A stretch of DNA of 6,805 bases from the NCBI GenBank assembly GCA_903868285.1, contig CAIPUP010000233.1, positions 1 to 6,805 on the forward strand, read 5' to 3'. The translations under genes and the position numbers were made by a program. The notes under the pieces were generated by a model that did no database searches, was not told the origin of the DNA, and worked only from the letters and a program-made list of their open reading frames with translations. Positions 6,551-6,805 of this stretch are shown here, piece after piece. Source of the DNA: an uncultured beta proteobacterium (GTDB lineage: Bacteria > Pseudomonadota > Gammaproteobacteria > Burkholderiales > SG8-39). How positions within the stretch are numbered: the stretch's first letter is position 1; each line of letters begins with the position of its first letter.

Positions 6551-6805
6551 TTAGGCCGCGCGGCGTGATTCGATGCGCGCCAGCAAGGCCGCGAACGACT
6601 GCTCGAACTGCGCAATACCCTCTTGCTGCAGTCGCGTGGTAATTGCTTGCAAATCAATGCCCTGGGCTGGCAACTGGCGCAGTATGGCTTCGGCATCCGG
6701 CAACGAATGCAGCACACCGATGAAGCCTGATCGACCGGGAGCCACCCGACCCTCGCGAACAAAGGCCTTCAATGTCGCCGGTGGCATGGTGTTGACGGTA
6801 TACGC
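6551..6805 (-). CDS. tal: Transaldolase, C-terminal 84 residues (5' end beyond the window)
   Basis: Transaldolase moves a dihydroxyacetone unit between sugar phosphates in the non-oxidative pentose phosphate pathway. Only the C-terminus is present: the frame enters at 6805 and stops at TAA 6551-6553. The start AYTVNTMPPATLKAF matches the conserved segment near the end of the long-type transaldolases of cyanobacteria, actinobacteria and some proteobacteria. It is followed by GIDLQAITTRLQQEGIAQF and a final helix ending ESRRAA, where that family also ends. The catalytic lysine lies upstream, outside the window. The stop codon shows it is not continued into a glucose-6-phosphate isomerase domain, as happens in some fused forms. 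An ATG at 6787 would give a 78-residue reading, but homology continues upstream of it, so it is internal. Same strand as fbp and likewise part of sugar-phosphate metabolism. Confidence 0.85.
   Translation of the reverse strand, partial: AYTVNTMPPATLKAFVREGRVAPGRSGFIGVLHSLPDAEAILRQLPAQGIDLQAITTRLQQEGIAQFEQSFAALLARIESRRAA

Noticed and set aside
6551..6787. Complete small gene of 78 codons starting at ATG 6787
   Set aside because: The transaldolase-like sequence continues upstream of this ATG to the window edge (AYTVNT), so the ATG is internal to a longer gene.

Overview
The window is a GC-rich, gene-dense stretch of bacterial chromosome. It carries six protein genes, the two outermost cut by the window edges. 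No RNA genes, insertion sequences or CRISPR arrays are visible. The gene types point to a member of the Pseudomonadota, more likely gamma- than beta-proteobacterial: an E. coli-like self-cleaving phosphatidylserine decarboxylase, a 331-residue class 1 fructose-1,6-bisphosphatase and the C-terminus of a long-type transaldolase. This is an inference from protein character and composition; no taxonomic marker is present.

Layout. From 1 to 1488 on the minus strand lies most of a class III PLP aminotransferase, related to glutamate-1-semialdehyde aminomutase and to the aminotransferase domains of polyketide/peptide synthases. It has a long N-terminal extension and a hydrophobic N-terminus, and its 3' end is cut off. 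A 74-base gap separates it from the divergent psd gene (1563-2447, plus), which makes phosphatidylethanolamine. psd runs tail to tail into fbp (2435-3430, minus), overlapping by 13 bases. A 135-base divergent intergenic region (3431-3565) follows. Next comes a plus-strand gene pair: a PucG-like class V aminotransferase (3566-4849) and a formylglycine-type sulfatase/phosphonate monoester hydrolase-like enzyme (4898-6496). They are joined by a 48-base AT-rich junction containing a near-perfect palindrome. After the sulfatase, a 13-base unit is repeated three times. The last 84 codons of a transaldolase then occupy the minus strand up to the window end.

Functionally, fbp and tal belong to gluconeogenesis, the pentose phosphate pathway or the Calvin cycle, and both read on the minus strand. 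The aminotransferase-sulfatase pair lies between them on the opposite strand and looks like a separate catabolic module. The psd/class III aminotransferase pair may relate to membrane amino-lipid chemistry, but that is only a hypothesis. The most interesting leads are the atypical class III aminotransferase, the PucG-like/sulfatase pair without other ureide genes in view, the palindrome in their junction, and the 13-base tandem repeat whose units can form alternative hairpins.
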